This document shows positions 23,692-32,394 of a stretch of 64,000 nt of DNA, piece by piece. Source of the stretch: Methyloradius palustris (lineage in GTDB: Bacteria; Pseudomonadota; Gammaproteobacteria; Burkholderiales; Methylophilaceae); NCBI RefSeq assembly GCF_019703875.1, contig NZ_AP024110.1, positions 682,001 to 746,000 on the forward strand. Direction: 5' to 3'. The position numbers were made by a program, and so were the translations under genes. The notes under the pieces are model-generated. The model saw only the letters and a list, made by a program, of their open reading frames with translations, was not told the origin of the DNA and made no database searches. Within the stretch, counting starts at the first letter, position 1, and every line of letters starts with the position of its first letter.

Positions 23692-24237
23692 TCAGGCTTC
23701 GTTTTTCCAAAGCACATCGGGGACTTGCGCATGTTGGTTGATACTTCTGCAAATCACAAAGAGTAAATCCGATAAGCGATTGAGGTATTGCAAGGCAATT
23801 GGGCTAACTTCTTCTTCCCTCTGCAAACGAATCAGTTGCCTTTCCGCACGGCGGCAAACAGTGCGTGCCAAGTGACAATAAGCAGCACCGCGCGTACCAC
23901 CAGGCAATATGAATTCTTTAAGAGGAGTTAGCTCGTCATTGAGCGTATCTAATGTGTTTTCAAGCGCATCAATGCGGCTTGCTTTGAGTTTTATATAACC
24001 TGGTATGCAGACCTCGCCACCAATATCAAAAAGGTCATGTTGCACTTGGGTCAGGGTTTTTTGAATAATCTCGCCAACAGGCTCTGTTAATAATATGCCG
24101 ATGACTGCATTGAGTTCGTCCACATCGCCCATAGCTTCAACTCTTAGACTGTCTTTATTCGTACGAGTGCCATCACCCAAACCAGTAGTGCCGTCGTCAC
24201 CTGTGCGAGTATAAATTTTACTTAATCGATTGCCCAT
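23692..24237 (-). CDS. Cob(I)alamin adenosyltransferase, PduO type
   Basis: About 181 residues. The N-terminal ATP-binding motif SKIYTRTGDDGTTGLGDGTR and the downstream VEAMGDVDELNAVIG are diagnostic of PduO/MMAB-type enzymes, which transfer the adenosyl group of ATP to cob(I)alamin to form adenosylcobalamin. The C-terminal RTVCRRAERQLIRL and LNRLSDLLFVICR helices complete the active site. Of three consecutive ATG codons the third (24237) is preferred, as it sits 6 nt after GGAG. It is transcribed divergently from murI. Confidence 0.93.
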   Translation of the reverse strand: MGNRLSKIYTRTGDDGTTGLGDGTRTNKDSLRVEAMGDVDELNAVIGILLTEPVGEIIQKTLTQVQHDLFDIGGEVCIPGYIKLKASRIDALENTLDTLNDELTPLKEFILPGGTRGAAYCHLARTVCRRAERQLIRLQREEEVSPIALQYLNRLSDLLFVICRSINQHAQVPDVLWKNEA

Positions 24238-24354
24238 CATCATCTCCGTTTAATCCAATATTGTAACGTACTAGATAGCCTTGCTCATGGTGATGGATGG
24301 CGACTTACGCTAAACTGTTTTTCATAAAATCAATACAAGCCTTTAACCCATATC

Positions 24355-25188
24355 GTGATTCAAGAAGAAAACTTTTCAACAGTAATTGCTACCAATCACA
24401 ACGCGCCTATTGGTGTTTTTGATTCAGGGGTGGGTGGCATTTCGGTACTCAAACATATACGCAAAGCGTTGCCTGACGAGAGCGTGACCTATTACGCAGA
24501 TTCGCACTATGCGCCGTATGGCAATCAATCTCCTGAATTCATTATTGAACGTGCTCGCTACCTGACTGATTTCTTGATTTCAGAAGGGGCGAAAGCCATC
24601 GTGGTTGCTTGTAATACTGCTACTGCCGCCGCCGTGGCTACTTTACGCCAGCATTATCAATTGCCGATTATCGGTATGGAGCCGGCAGTAAAGCCGGCAG
24701 TGGCGATTACAAAGACTGGTGTCATAGGCGTACTGGCAACCAGCGGAACCCTTAAGAGTGCACAGTTTGCTGCTTTACTTGAACACTACGGGCATCACGT
24801 ACAAGTGGTTACACAGGCTTGTCACGGCCTAGTCGAGGCGATAGAGCGTGGCGAGATTGACGCTCCATCTACCATCACATTGCTTCGAAATTACTTGCAG
24901 CCGTTGTTGGATGCTAATTCAGATGTGATTGTGCTCGGCTGTACCCATTACCCATTTGTTAAAACGCAGATTGAATCAATTGTCGCTGGCAAAGCTGCAT
25001 TAATTGATACAGGGGAGGCGGTAGCGCGCCAATTAAAAAAACGCTTGGCTGAAGAGGGCTTGCTCACCTCATCTAATGAGTCTAGTTTAACTTTTTGGTC
25101 TAACAGTCAATCGCCAGACGCCAAGCAAGTCATCGCTAGGCTTTGGCAGCAGCCCCAAAGCACATGGCAATTAATTGCTGATGTTTAG
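24355..25188 (+). CDS. murI: Glutamate racemase MurI
   Basis: A 277-residue cofactor-independent racemase giving D-glutamate for peptidoglycan. Both catalytic Cys are visible: VVACNTATAA near residue 86 and VLGCTHYPF near 200. The N-terminal PIGVFDSGVGGISVLKHI is the family signature. The annotated start is GTG at 24355 and has no convincing RBS; the family core begins about 17 residues later, so the exact start is open. It ends at a bidirectional terminator shared with the convergent zinc-finger gene. Confidence 0.95.
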   Translation: MIQEENFSTVIATNHNAPIGVFDSGVGGISVLKHIRKALPDESVTYYADSHYAPYGNQSPEFIIERARYLTDFLISEGAKAIVVACNTATAAAVATLRQHYQLPIIGMEPAVKPAVAITKTGVIGVLATSGTLKSAQFAALLEHYGHHVQVVTQACHGLVEAIERGEIDAPSTITLLRNYLQPLLDANSDVIVLGCTHYPFVKTQIESIVAGKAALIDTGEAVARQLKKRLAEEGLLTSSNESSLTFWSNSQSPDAKQVIARLWQQPQSTWQLIADV

Positions 25189-25190
25189 GC

Positions 25191-25222
25191 AATAAAAAAG
25201 GCGCATATGCGCCTTTTTTATT
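25191..25222. terminator. Bidirectional terminator between murI and the zinc-finger gene
   Basis: A perfect 32-nt palindrome: A/T-rich flanks around GGCGCATATGCGCC, giving a T-run on either strand. It serves murI (plus) and the ilvE-zinc-finger operon (minus). Confidence 0.95.
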
Positions 25223-25234
25223 GATACATCTATT

Positions 25235-25438
25235 TCAATGATGCGAAATGACTTCACCCGCTTTTAACGCATATTTCGTTCCGCAATAAGGGCATGATGC
25301 TTTGCCTGTGGCAGCCATATCCAGAAAAACTCGCGGATGTGAGCACCACAGTGCCACTTCGTTAGTTGGACAATGCAGGGGTAAATCTTTTGCGCTGACT
25401 TCGATTACGGCTGTTTGTTTTGCTGTTTCATTCGTCAT
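25235..25438 (-). CDS. Small zinc-finger domain protein
   Basis: A 67-residue protein with LHCPTNEVALWCSHPRVFLD and CPYCGTKYAL. Together Cys-x(8)-Cys-x-His and CxxC give a Cys/His zinc site like that of the NDUFS6-related bacterial zinc-finger family. The role is unknown. It starts 31 nt after ilvE in the same operon, an association common in betaproteobacteria. The second ATG (25438) is chosen because AGGGG precedes it at a better distance. Confidence 0.85.
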   Translation of the reverse strand: MTNETAKQTAVIEVSAKDLPLHCPTNEVALWCSHPRVFLDMAATGKASCPYCGTKYALKAGEVISHH

Positions 25439-25469
25439 CATTACCCCTGCGTGTTCAACATTTACCTAT

Positions 25470-26402
25470 TTAAACCAGACTCAACCAGTGTGCATGCTTG
25501 GCTGATTTACCAGTCACAGCATCAAAGTACATGGTTTGCAATTGCTCTGTGATTGGTCCGCGCTTACCTTCACCGATGCTGCGATTATCCAACTCGCGAA
25601 TAGGGGTGACTTCAGCTGCGGTACCAGTAAAGAACGCCTCATCAGCCGAATAGACTTCATCACGCGTGATGCGTTTTTCAACTACTTGCAAACCAATTTC
25701 ACCTGCCAGTTGTACGATGGTGTCGCGAGTAATACCTTCCAGTGCGCTAGTAAGGTCAGGGGTGATGAGCTTGCCATTACGTACGATGAATATATTCTCG
25801 CCTGAGCCTTCAGCAACAAAACCATCAACATCCAACAACAAGGCTTCATCATAGCCATCAATAGCAGCTTCCTGATGCGCCAGAATGGAGTTCATGTAAT
25901 TACCGTTAGCCTTGGCTTTACACATGGTCACATTGACATGGTGGCGTGAGAAAGACGATGTCTTAACGCGAATGCCGTGTTTAAGGGCATCTTCACCCAT
26001 GTAAGCGCCCCATTTCCAAGCGCCAACAATCAAGTGCGTCGATAAGGTTTTCGCAGAAATCCCCATCGCTTCAGCACCGTAAAAAGCCATGGGGCGAATG
26101 TAGGCTGATTCCAGGTTGTTTTCACGCACAGCCGCTTTTTGAGCAGCAGCGACAGTAGCCCTATCAAAAGGCATTTTCATACCGAGAATGTGTGCTGAAC
26201 GGAACAAGCGATCTGTATGCTCTTGCAAGCGGAAGATCGCAGTGCCTTTATCAGTCTTGTAAGCGCGCACACCCTCAAATACGCCCATGCCGTAATGCAG
26301 GGTGTGGGTCAGTACATGTGTGGTAGCTTCGCGCCAAGGGACCATCTTACCGTCGTACCAGATAACCCCATCGCGATCAGCCATTGTGGTGGCAATTGCC
26401 AT
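25470..26402 (-). CDS. ilvE: Branched-chain amino-acid aminotransferase IlvE
   Basis: A 310-residue fold-type IV PLP aminotransferase, last step of Leu/Ile/Val synthesis. Landmarks are MADRDGVIWYDGKMVPWREA, LHYGMGVFEGVRAYKTD, the PLP-Lys region CKAKANGNYMNSILAHQEA, FVAEGSGENIFIVRNGKLIT, and EVYSADEAFFTGTAAEVTPI near the end. It is first in a two-gene operon with the zinc-finger gene. Confidence 0.95.
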   Translation of the reverse strand: MAIATTMADRDGVIWYDGKMVPWREATTHVLTHTLHYGMGVFEGVRAYKTDKGTAIFRLQEHTDRLFRSAHILGMKMPFDRATVAAAQKAAVRENNLESAYIRPMAFYGAEAMGISAKTLSTHLIVGAWKWGAYMGEDALKHGIRVKTSSFSRHHVNVTMCKAKANGNYMNSILAHQEAAIDGYDEALLLDVDGFVAEGSGENIFIVRNGKLITPDLTSALEGITRDTIVQLAGEIGLQVVEKRITRDEVYSADEAFFTGTAAEVTPIRELDNRSIGEGKRGPITEQLQTMYFDAVTGKSAKHAHWLSLV

Positions 26403-26592
26403 CTTGTTTCTCCATCAGGCAAAGCCTTAATTGTAAACGCAAGCGGCTATATTTGAACAGGCGAATTAGATTTGAACAGCTAAAATAGTAAAAACTACTT
26501 AATTAGCGATAGGGCACTGATTCATTTCATCTTCATCAGTCGCTCCATGCTACGATTTTAAATCTTTATTAGTGAATATTAGGCGAGTTGCC

Positions 26593-27165
26593 ATGAGGCG
26601 TTATTTATATCTCGGTTTGATCTGTTTAGTTTGCGTCGCTTGCAGTCGTAACCCTGACGATACAGCGCTCTACGGGACTGATATTACTGCTGCGGCAATC
26701 AAGCCAGCATTTAACCTGATAGATCACCAAGGAAAACCACAGAAAATAGAAAACTTTGCAGGCAAAGTAGTGGTCATAAACTTCGGTTATACCCACTGCC
26801 CAGATGTTTGCCCAACTACCTTGCTAGATTTAGCTAATGCATTGAAATTGATGGGGTCGTCTGCCGAGCAAGTGCAGGTGTTATTTGTCACGGTTGATCC
26901 CGCACGCGATACGGAGGAAGTGCTCGCACAGTATGTGCCGTCATTCAACCCCACATTTATTGGTTTACGGGGCGATGACAAGCAACTGGATGCAGTAGTA
27001 AAAAGCTTCAAGGCTTATTACGCTAAAGCTGATGACAAAAAAAACTATACGGTTGATCACAGTGCGGGTTCGTATGTGCTTGATAAAAATGGCAATGTGA
27101 GGATATATATCCAGTTTGGCGAAAAATCAGCGCATATCGCACATGATTTACAAAGCTTGCTTTGA
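26593..27165 (+). CDS. SCO1/SenC-family copper lipoprotein
   Basis: About 190 residues. Lipoprotein signal MRRYLYLGLICLVCVAC with the lipid-anchored Cys at residue 17. The thioredoxin-like domain carries the copper motif CPDVC within FGYTHCPDVCPTTLLDLA and the ligand His in DHSAGSYVLDKNG. SCO proteins deliver copper to, or reduce, the oxidase copper site; this one directly precedes the cbb3 oxidase operon. Start 26593 is preferred over the upstream GTG at 26572 because AGGCGAG lies 5 nt upstream. The FNR box of ccoN overlaps its stop codon. Confidence 0.92.
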   Translation: MRRYLYLGLICLVCVACSRNPDDTALYGTDITAAAIKPAFNLIDHQGKPQKIENFAGKVVVINFGYTHCPDVCPTTLLDLANALKLMGSSAEQVQVLFVTVDPARDTEEVLAQYVPSFNPTFIGLRGDDKQLDAVVKSFKAYYAKADDKKNYTVDHSAGSYVLDKNGNVRIYIQFGEKSAHIAHDLQSLL

Positions 27166-27175
27166 TGTAGATCAA
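27162..27175 (+). promoter_or_regulatory. FNR/Anr box upstream of ccoN
   Basis: TTGATGTAGATCAA, a perfect match to the TTGAT-N4-ATCAA consensus. It is centred 41-42 nt before the start predicted from the TATTAT box at 27198-27203, the classic class II activator position. It implies oxygen-limited induction of the cbb3 oxidase. Confidence 0.85.
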
Positions 27176-27197
27176 GTAAGCACGCGTGAATTCACGC

Positions 27198-27203
27198 TAT
27201 TAT
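27198..27203 (+). promoter_or_regulatory. Candidate -10 element of the ccoNOQP promoter
   Basis: TATTAT, placed so that transcription would begin near 27210 with the FNR box centred at about -41.5. A perfect 14-nt palindrome GCGTGAATTCACGC lies between box and -10 (27184-27197). Confidence 0.6.
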
Positions 27204-27312
27204 TTTTCGATGTTTAAGCTAATAGATGTAAGGGTTTTGATTGTCCTGACATGGTGATACAGAATATAATCCATACTTTCCCGATATTGTTTTTGGTTTA
27301 GGAGACATAGTA

Positions 27313-28818
27313 ATGTCCACGGCGAGCGTCGCAAATCCCAGCACCATCGATTTAAATGCTAAAGATTCAAGCGCTACGGTTTCTAGTAGCGCAGTCAGCG
27401 AGCAATACAATTACGAGATTATTCGTAAATTCACCATCATGACCCTGGTTTGGGGTGCAATTGGCATGTTTGTTGGTGTTTATATTGCTTCTGAATTGGC
27501 ATTCCCGTTTCTGAATTTTGATATTCCCTACATCACTTTTGGTCGTTTGCGCCCTGTACATACTGGTTCAGTGATTTTTGGTTTTGGTGGTAGTGCATTG
27601 TTCGCTACTTCTTACTATGTCGTTCAGCGTACCTGTCAGGCACGCTTGTTCAGTGATGGCATGGCAAGCTTCACGTTCTGGGGCTGGCAAGCAGTCATCG
27701 TCTGTGCGGCACTCGGCAATATGTTTGGTTACAGCCAAGGTCGTGAATATGCCGAAATGGAATGGCCGATCGATATTCTGATTGAAGTGGTTTGGGTGAC
27801 ATATCTGATTGTATTCGTTGCTACCCTGATGAAGCGTAAACAACCGCATATCTACGTTGCTAACTGGTTCTACCTAGCCTTTATCCTAGCAACAGCTTTA
27901 CTGCATACATTTAATAACCTAGCGATACCTATCAGCCTGTTCTCAATGAAGTCTTACAGCCTGTTCTCGGGCGCACAAGATGCCATGACACAGTGGTGGT
28001 ATGGCCACAATGCTGTTGGTTTCTTCTTGACCGCCGCATTCTTGGGCATGATGTATTACTTTGTGCCTAAACAAGCGGGCAAACCTGTTTACTCATATCG
28101 CTTATCTGTTCTGCACTTCTGGGCGATTATTTTCCTATATATGTGGGCTGGCGCTCACCACTTGCACTGGACTGCTATTCCTGACTGGACTGGTACCCTG
28201 GCTGCAACATTCTCTATCATGTTATTGCTACCTTCATGGGGTGGCATGATCAACGGCATTCTGACTTTGTCTGGTGCTTGGGACAAATTGCGCACTGACC
28301 CTATCATGCGTTTCCTGATTGTTGCACTGTCTTTCTACGGCATGTCCACGTTTGAAGGCCCGATGATGTCACTAAAAGATGTTAATGCGCTTTCACACTA
28401 CACAGACTGGACTATCGGTCACGTGCACTCTGGCGCTCTAGGTTGGGTAGCCATGATTACGTTCGGCAGCTTGTACCACTTGGTACCACGTTTGTGGAAT
28501 ACGCCTATGCATAGCCAAAAACTGATCAATGTGCATTTCTGGTTGGCTACAGTCGGCATCTTGCTCTACATCGTTGCCATGTGGATCTCAGGCATCATGC
28601 AAGGCCTCATGTGGCGTGCTTTTGATGACTTTGGCAATTTGCAATATTCATTTGTTGAAGCTGTTGCCCGTGCGCACCCATATTATGTGATGCGTGCCAT
28701 CGGTGGTGCATCGTTCCTCGCAGGCATGTTAGTGATGTGCTACAACATGTTTAGAACTATGCGTGCAGGCAGCACCGAAGTGCATGCACAGCAGTACGCT
28801 ACCGCATCAGCGCATTAA
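27313..28818 (+). CDS. ccoN: cbb3-type cytochrome c oxidase subunit I (CcoN)
   Basis: A 501-residue, twelve-helix heme-copper oxidase core. Conserved His ligands are in RPVHTGSVIFGFGGSALF (low-spin heme b), WWYGHNAVGFFLTAAFLGMM (CuB His and the cbb3-specific cross-link Tyr region), GAHHLHWTAIPDW (two CuB His), and HYTDWTIGHVHSGALGWVAM. It reduces O2 with high affinity at the inner membrane. RBS AGGAGA precedes ATG 27313. First gene of ccoNOQP. Confidence 0.97.
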   Translation: MSTASVANPSTIDLNAKDSSATVSSSAVSEQYNYEIIRKFTIMTLVWGAIGMFVGVYIASELAFPFLNFDIPYITFGRLRPVHTGSVIFGFGGSALFATSYYVVQRTCQARLFSDGMASFTFWGWQAVIVCAALGNMFGYSQGREYAEMEWPIDILIEVVWVTYLIVFVATLMKRKQPHIYVANWFYLAFILATALLHTFNNLAIPISLFSMKSYSLFSGAQDAMTQWWYGHNAVGFFLTAAFLGMMYYFVPKQAGKPVYSYRLSVLHFWAIIFLYMWAGAHHLHWTAIPDWTGTLAATFSIMLLLPSWGGMINGILTLSGAWDKLRTDPIMRFLIVALSFYGMSTFEGPMMSLKDVNALSHYTDWTIGHVHSGALGWVAMITFGSLYHLVPRLWNTPMHSQKLINVHFWLATVGILLYIVAMWISGIMQGLMWRAFDDFGNLQYSFVEAVARAHPYYVMRAIGGASFLAGMLVMCYNMFRTMRAGSTEVHAQQYATASAH

Positions 28819-28853
28819 TGCCTGAAAAAGATTAAGGATACTGGAGTCTTAAC

Positions 28854-29594
28854 ATGAAATTGAAGCACGATAATATTGAACGCAACCTGGGTCTGTTGTT
28901 GATTCTGACCATGTTGGCGATCAGTGCTGGTGGTCTGGTTGAAATCGTACCCTTGTTTTTTATCAAGGAAACGGTAGAAAAAGTAGAAGGCGTGCGCCCT
29001 TACAGCCCGTTGGAATTACGTGGTCGCGATATCTATGTGCGTGAAGGCTGCTACTTGTGCCACTCACAAATGATCCGTCCTTTCCGTGATGAGGCTTTGC
29101 GCTATGGCCATTATTCACTTGCTGCAGAGTCTAAATATGATCACCCGTTTCAATGGGGTTCAAAACGTACAGGCCCAGATTTGGCGCGTGTAGGCGGCAA
29201 GTATTCTAATGAGTGGCATGCACAGCATTTAACTGCGCCTCGCTCATTAGTGCCGCAATCCATCATGCCTAATTACCCTTGGCTGGGTAAAAATAATCTT
29301 GATTACTCTGATATCACTTTGCGTATGAAAGCCCTGCGTACAACGGGCGTGCCTTATTCAGAAAGCAAAGCTGAGTATGAGCAGAACGTAAAAGAGTTTG
29401 GTGAAGATGTTGCCAAGACTTTAGTGATAGCTGACGCAGAGAAAAATCTGGTTACACAGGCGCAGCTTGGTAATTACGATAGTAATGCAGGCAATGTTAG
29501 TGAGTTGGACGCAGTGATCGCTTACCTGCAAGTGCTCGGTACCATGGTAGATTTCAAGAAGTATGATGACGACTACTTTGTGAAATTCCGCTAA
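28854..29594 (+). CDS. ccoO: cbb3 oxidase monoheme cytochrome c subunit CcoO
   Basis: A 246-residue membrane-anchored cytochrome c: one N-terminal helix (LGLLLILTMLAISAGG), then heme motif CYLCH at 66-70 followed by SQMIRPFRDE, typical of CcoO. The axial Met is probably in SIMPNYPWL. It passes electrons from CcoP to CcoN. It lies 35 nt after ccoN. Confidence 0.97.
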   Translation: MKLKHDNIERNLGLLLILTMLAISAGGLVEIVPLFFIKETVEKVEGVRPYSPLELRGRDIYVREGCYLCHSQMIRPFRDEALRYGHYSLAAESKYDHPFQWGSKRTGPDLARVGGKYSNEWHAQHLTAPRSLVPQSIMPNYPWLGKNNLDYSDITLRMKALRTTGVPYSESKAEYEQNVKEFGEDVAKTLVIADAEKNLVTQAQLGNYDSNAGNVSELDAVIAYLQVLGTMVDFKKYDDDYFVKFR

Positions 29595-29626
29595 TTAGCC
29601 AATTTAAAAGCTGAGTCGAGAATCAA

Positions 29627-29794
29627 ATGATGGACTTTTTAATGTGGTTTACCAAGTTTGAAAACACTAAGCCTGTTTCGTTGGTGATTTTCTTTACTAT
29701 GTTTTGTGGCGTATTGATTTATCTATACGGAAGCAAATCGCGTGGGCAAGAGCTTGAAGACTACAAAAATATCCCATTGGACGATGATAAGTAA
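29627..29794 (+). CDS. ccoQ: cbb3 oxidase small subunit CcoQ
   Basis: A 55-residue protein that is easily missed: one membrane helix (PVSLVIFFTMFCGVLIYLYG) followed by a charged tail (SKSRGQELEDYKNIPLDDDK). Size, topology and position between ccoO and ccoP identify it as CcoQ (FixQ), which stabilises the oxidase. Two ATG codons in tandem (29627, 29630); either could start. Confidence 0.9.
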   Translation: MMDFLMWFTKFENTKPVSLVIFFTMFCGVLIYLYGSKSRGQELEDYKNIPLDDDK

Positions 29795-29830
29795 TCTGTT
29801 CTAAACATCAGAACACGTGTTAGGAAGAAA

Positions 29831-30769
29831 ATGAGCGACAAAAAGAAATTTACCCCCACGACCACAGGCCACACCTGGGATGGTGATTTGCAGGAGTTGA
29901 ATAACCCACTACCAACTTGGTGGATATGGGGTTTTTACATCACCTTTGCATTTACTATTATCTACTGGATGCTTTATCCAGCATGGCCTATCGGTAAACA
30001 CTTCACAACGGGTATTCCTGGCCTGAACACGATTACTTACACAGCTAAAACTGTTGATGGCAAAGAGGTTGAAAAAACGACCCACTGGAACATGCGTTCC
30101 AAACTAATGCATGAAATGAACGAGCAAGAAGCTTTCCAGAAGCAGTATTTTGATAAAGTAGCTTCTACATCCTATGCAGACGTGTCTAAAGATGCTGAGT
30201 TGATGCAGTTCGTAAACTCCGCAGGTAAAACACTGTTCTCAGACAATTGTGCTGCGTGCCATCAATCTGGTGGTGGTGGCAAGATTGGGTTCGCGCCTAA
30301 TCTGACTGATGATTACTGGCAGTACGGTGGCAAATATGAACAGATCAACACTACGATCACAGGCGGCCGCCGTGGTTACATGCCACCATTCAAAGAAGTC
30401 TTGAATGATGAGCAGATCACCCAACTTGCAAACTATGTACTGTTGATGTCTGGTGAGCCTCATGACGAAGCCGCCGCAAAAGCAGGTGACGTATTGTTCC
30501 ATAGTGAAACAGCCGCTTGCTACTATTGCCATGGTGCCGAAGGTAAAGGTAAAGAACTCATGGGCTCTGCTAACCTGACAGATAAAATCTGGTTATGGGT
30601 CAACGTACCAGGTGAAACAGAAGCGACTGCTAAATTGAACGATGTAAAAGGTGTCATTTATGGCGGCCTTGCCAAAGGTGTGATGCCAAACTGGAATCAA
30701 CGTTTGAGCCCAGAACAAATCAAGTTACTCACCGTATATGTACATGACGGTTTAGGCGGCGGTAACTAA
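29831..30769 (+). CDS. ccoP: cbb3 oxidase diheme cytochrome c subunit CcoP
   Basis: A 312-residue protein: N-terminal helix pair region (WWIWGFYITFAFTIIYWMLY), then two cytochrome c domains with CxxCH at 140-144 (CAACH) and 230-234 (CYYCH). It takes electrons from soluble cytochrome c and passes them to CcoO. RBS AGGAAG precedes the ATG. Last gene of the oxidase operon; a terminator-like hairpin follows. Confidence 0.97.
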   Translation: MSDKKKFTPTTTGHTWDGDLQELNNPLPTWWIWGFYITFAFTIIYWMLYPAWPIGKHFTTGIPGLNTITYTAKTVDGKEVEKTTHWNMRSKLMHEMNEQEAFQKQYFDKVASTSYADVSKDAELMQFVNSAGKTLFSDNCAACHQSGGGGKIGFAPNLTDDYWQYGGKYEQINTTITGGRRGYMPPFKEVLNDEQITQLANYVLLMSGEPHDEAAAKAGDVLFHSETAACYYCHGAEGKGKELMGSANLTDKIWLWVNVPGETEATAKLNDVKGVIYGGLAKGVMPNWNQRLSPEQIKLLTVYVHDGLGGGN

Positions 30770-30783
30770 ATCAAGCTGCTTTC

Positions 30784-30820
30784 GGATAAAGGCTCGCTCA
30801 AAGTGGGCCTTTATCCTTTC
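30784..30820 (+). terminator. Terminator after ccoNOQP
   Basis: A 10-bp stem GGATAAAGGC/GCCTTTATCC (30784-30793, 30807-30816) with a 13-nt loop and a short T-rich tail. It lies 15 nt after the ccoP stop, separating the oxidase structural genes from the assembly genes. Confidence 0.75.
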
Positions 30821-30917
30821 TGGAACTGCTAAACAATTAATGCCAAGCAACGATTCGCTTTGCTACTAGTCTTACTTACACACATCAAATTCTCAGGGTC
30901 AGCGTACTAGCCAAACC

Positions 30918-32348
30918 ATGCAAGCAGGTTCAGCCAAGCAATCTACACTGCTACACAAAACCATACCGATTGTGGTGACGCGATCAGTTAAGGGTAAATT
31001 TCGTAATTTCAAAACAGCCGTGATGGTGCTGGCGTATAGCATTTATTTCTCTTTACCTTGGCTGCCTTGGGCAAGGTTCAGTGGTGATAATCAGGCAGTC
31101 ATGTTTGATTTGGCTACGCGTCGGTTTTTTATCTTTGACCTGATTGTTTACCCGCAAGATATATTCTGGCTTGCCATGCTCTTGTTCATTGCTGCCGCCT
31201 TACTGTTTTTTACAACAGGGCTGATAGGTCGCGCTTGGTGTGGGTTTTTCTGCTTCCAGACCTTATGGACAGACTTATTCATTCTGATTGAGCAAACCAT
31301 TCAGGGCGAACGTAATGCACGACTTCGCCTGAAAAAACAGCCATGGAACTTGGAAAAAATCATCAAAGTCGGTGGCTCGCACTTTCTGATGATTGCCATT
31401 TCTTTCTGGACGGCCGTTACTTTTGCCGCCTACTTCACGCATGCCCCACAATTTGTTAGAGACCTCTTTACTGGCCATGCCGCAGATGCAGGCTATATCA
31501 CCGTACTAGCCCTCACAATCACGACTTATGCCGCAGCTGGTTTGCTGCGTGAGCATATTTGCACACTGGCTTGCCCTTATGCGCGCTTTCAAGGGGTGAT
31601 GTACGAATCTGATACCTTGGCAGTAAGCTATGACACACGCCGCGGTGAGGGTGAAAAAGGCCGTACTATCCCAATCGTGGGTTTACGCACCCACGAAGAA
31701 CGGCAAGCGCAAGGGCATGGCGATTGTATTGATTGTGGTTTTTGCGTGCAGGTTTGTCCAACAGGCATTGATATCCGCGATGGTTTGCAATATCAGTGTA
31801 TCTCTTGCGGTTTATGTATTGATGCTTGCAACAATATTATGGACTCTGTGGGTTACCCACGTGGGTTGATTCGCTACGATTCAGAATCTAACCTGAATAA
31901 TCCTATCCCTAAAAAACCAAAGCTGGAGTGGATGCGGCTTAAAGTGTTGGGCTACGCCGCCGCCTTACTATTGATGTCTGGCTTGTTGTTTTACAACATT
32001 GGTACACGTGCGCAAACTGAAATCACTGTGCAGCAAGTGCGCCAACCTCTATACACCGTTTTATCCGATGGCAATATCAGAAACCGTTATCAGATTCATA
32101 TTGTTAACAAGACCGAGCATGCAGAAACATACACGCTTAGTGCAGAGGGCATTCCTGATTCCGCCATTGATCTCGGTAACCTGCCAGCGATTAAAGTCCG
32201 CGCCGCCAAAGATCTCACGCTCAATCTTAAAATCAATTTAAGCCCTGAAGCTGCCAGAAAAACCCAGGAGTTTGATCTCATTATTACGCCTGCAACGCAA
32301 GGTGCTGAACCCATTAAGATCGAGACTAATTTTAGTAGTCCAAAGTAG
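30918..32348 (+). CDS. ccoG: cbb3 oxidase accessory ferredoxin-like protein CcoG
   Basis: A 476-residue membrane protein (RdxA/FixG family) with about four helices in the first 220 residues, then two [4Fe-4S] motifs in GDCIDCGFCVQVCPTGIDI and QCISCGLCIDACNNIMD, one further helix (YAAALLLMSGLLFYNIG) and a C-terminal periplasmic Ig-like domain. It is thought to reduce Cu(II) for oxidase assembly. The 69-residue region before FRNFKTAVMVLAY is basic. The start codon has no strong RBS. Confidence 0.93.
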   Translation: MQAGSAKQSTLLHKTIPIVVTRSVKGKFRNFKTAVMVLAYSIYFSLPWLPWARFSGDNQAVMFDLATRRFFIFDLIVYPQDIFWLAMLLFIAAALLFFTTGLIGRAWCGFFCFQTLWTDLFILIEQTIQGERNARLRLKKQPWNLEKIIKVGGSHFLMIAISFWTAVTFAAYFTHAPQFVRDLFTGHAADAGYITVLALTITTYAAAGLLREHICTLACPYARFQGVMYESDTLAVSYDTRRGEGEKGRTIPIVGLRTHEERQAQGHGDCIDCGFCVQVCPTGIDIRDGLQYQCISCGLCIDACNNIMDSVGYPRGLIRYDSESNLNNPIPKKPKLEWMRLKVLGYAAALLLMSGLLFYNIGTRAQTEITVQQVRQPLYTVLSDGNIRNRYQIHIVNKTEHAETYTLSAEGIPDSAIDLGNLPAIKVRAAKDLTLNLKINLSPEAARKTQEFDLIITPATQGAEPIKIETNFSSPK

Positions 32349-32394
32349 CTAACGCTTAGCCTCAATAGTGTCGCCTCACAGAAAGTAGCTTGAT

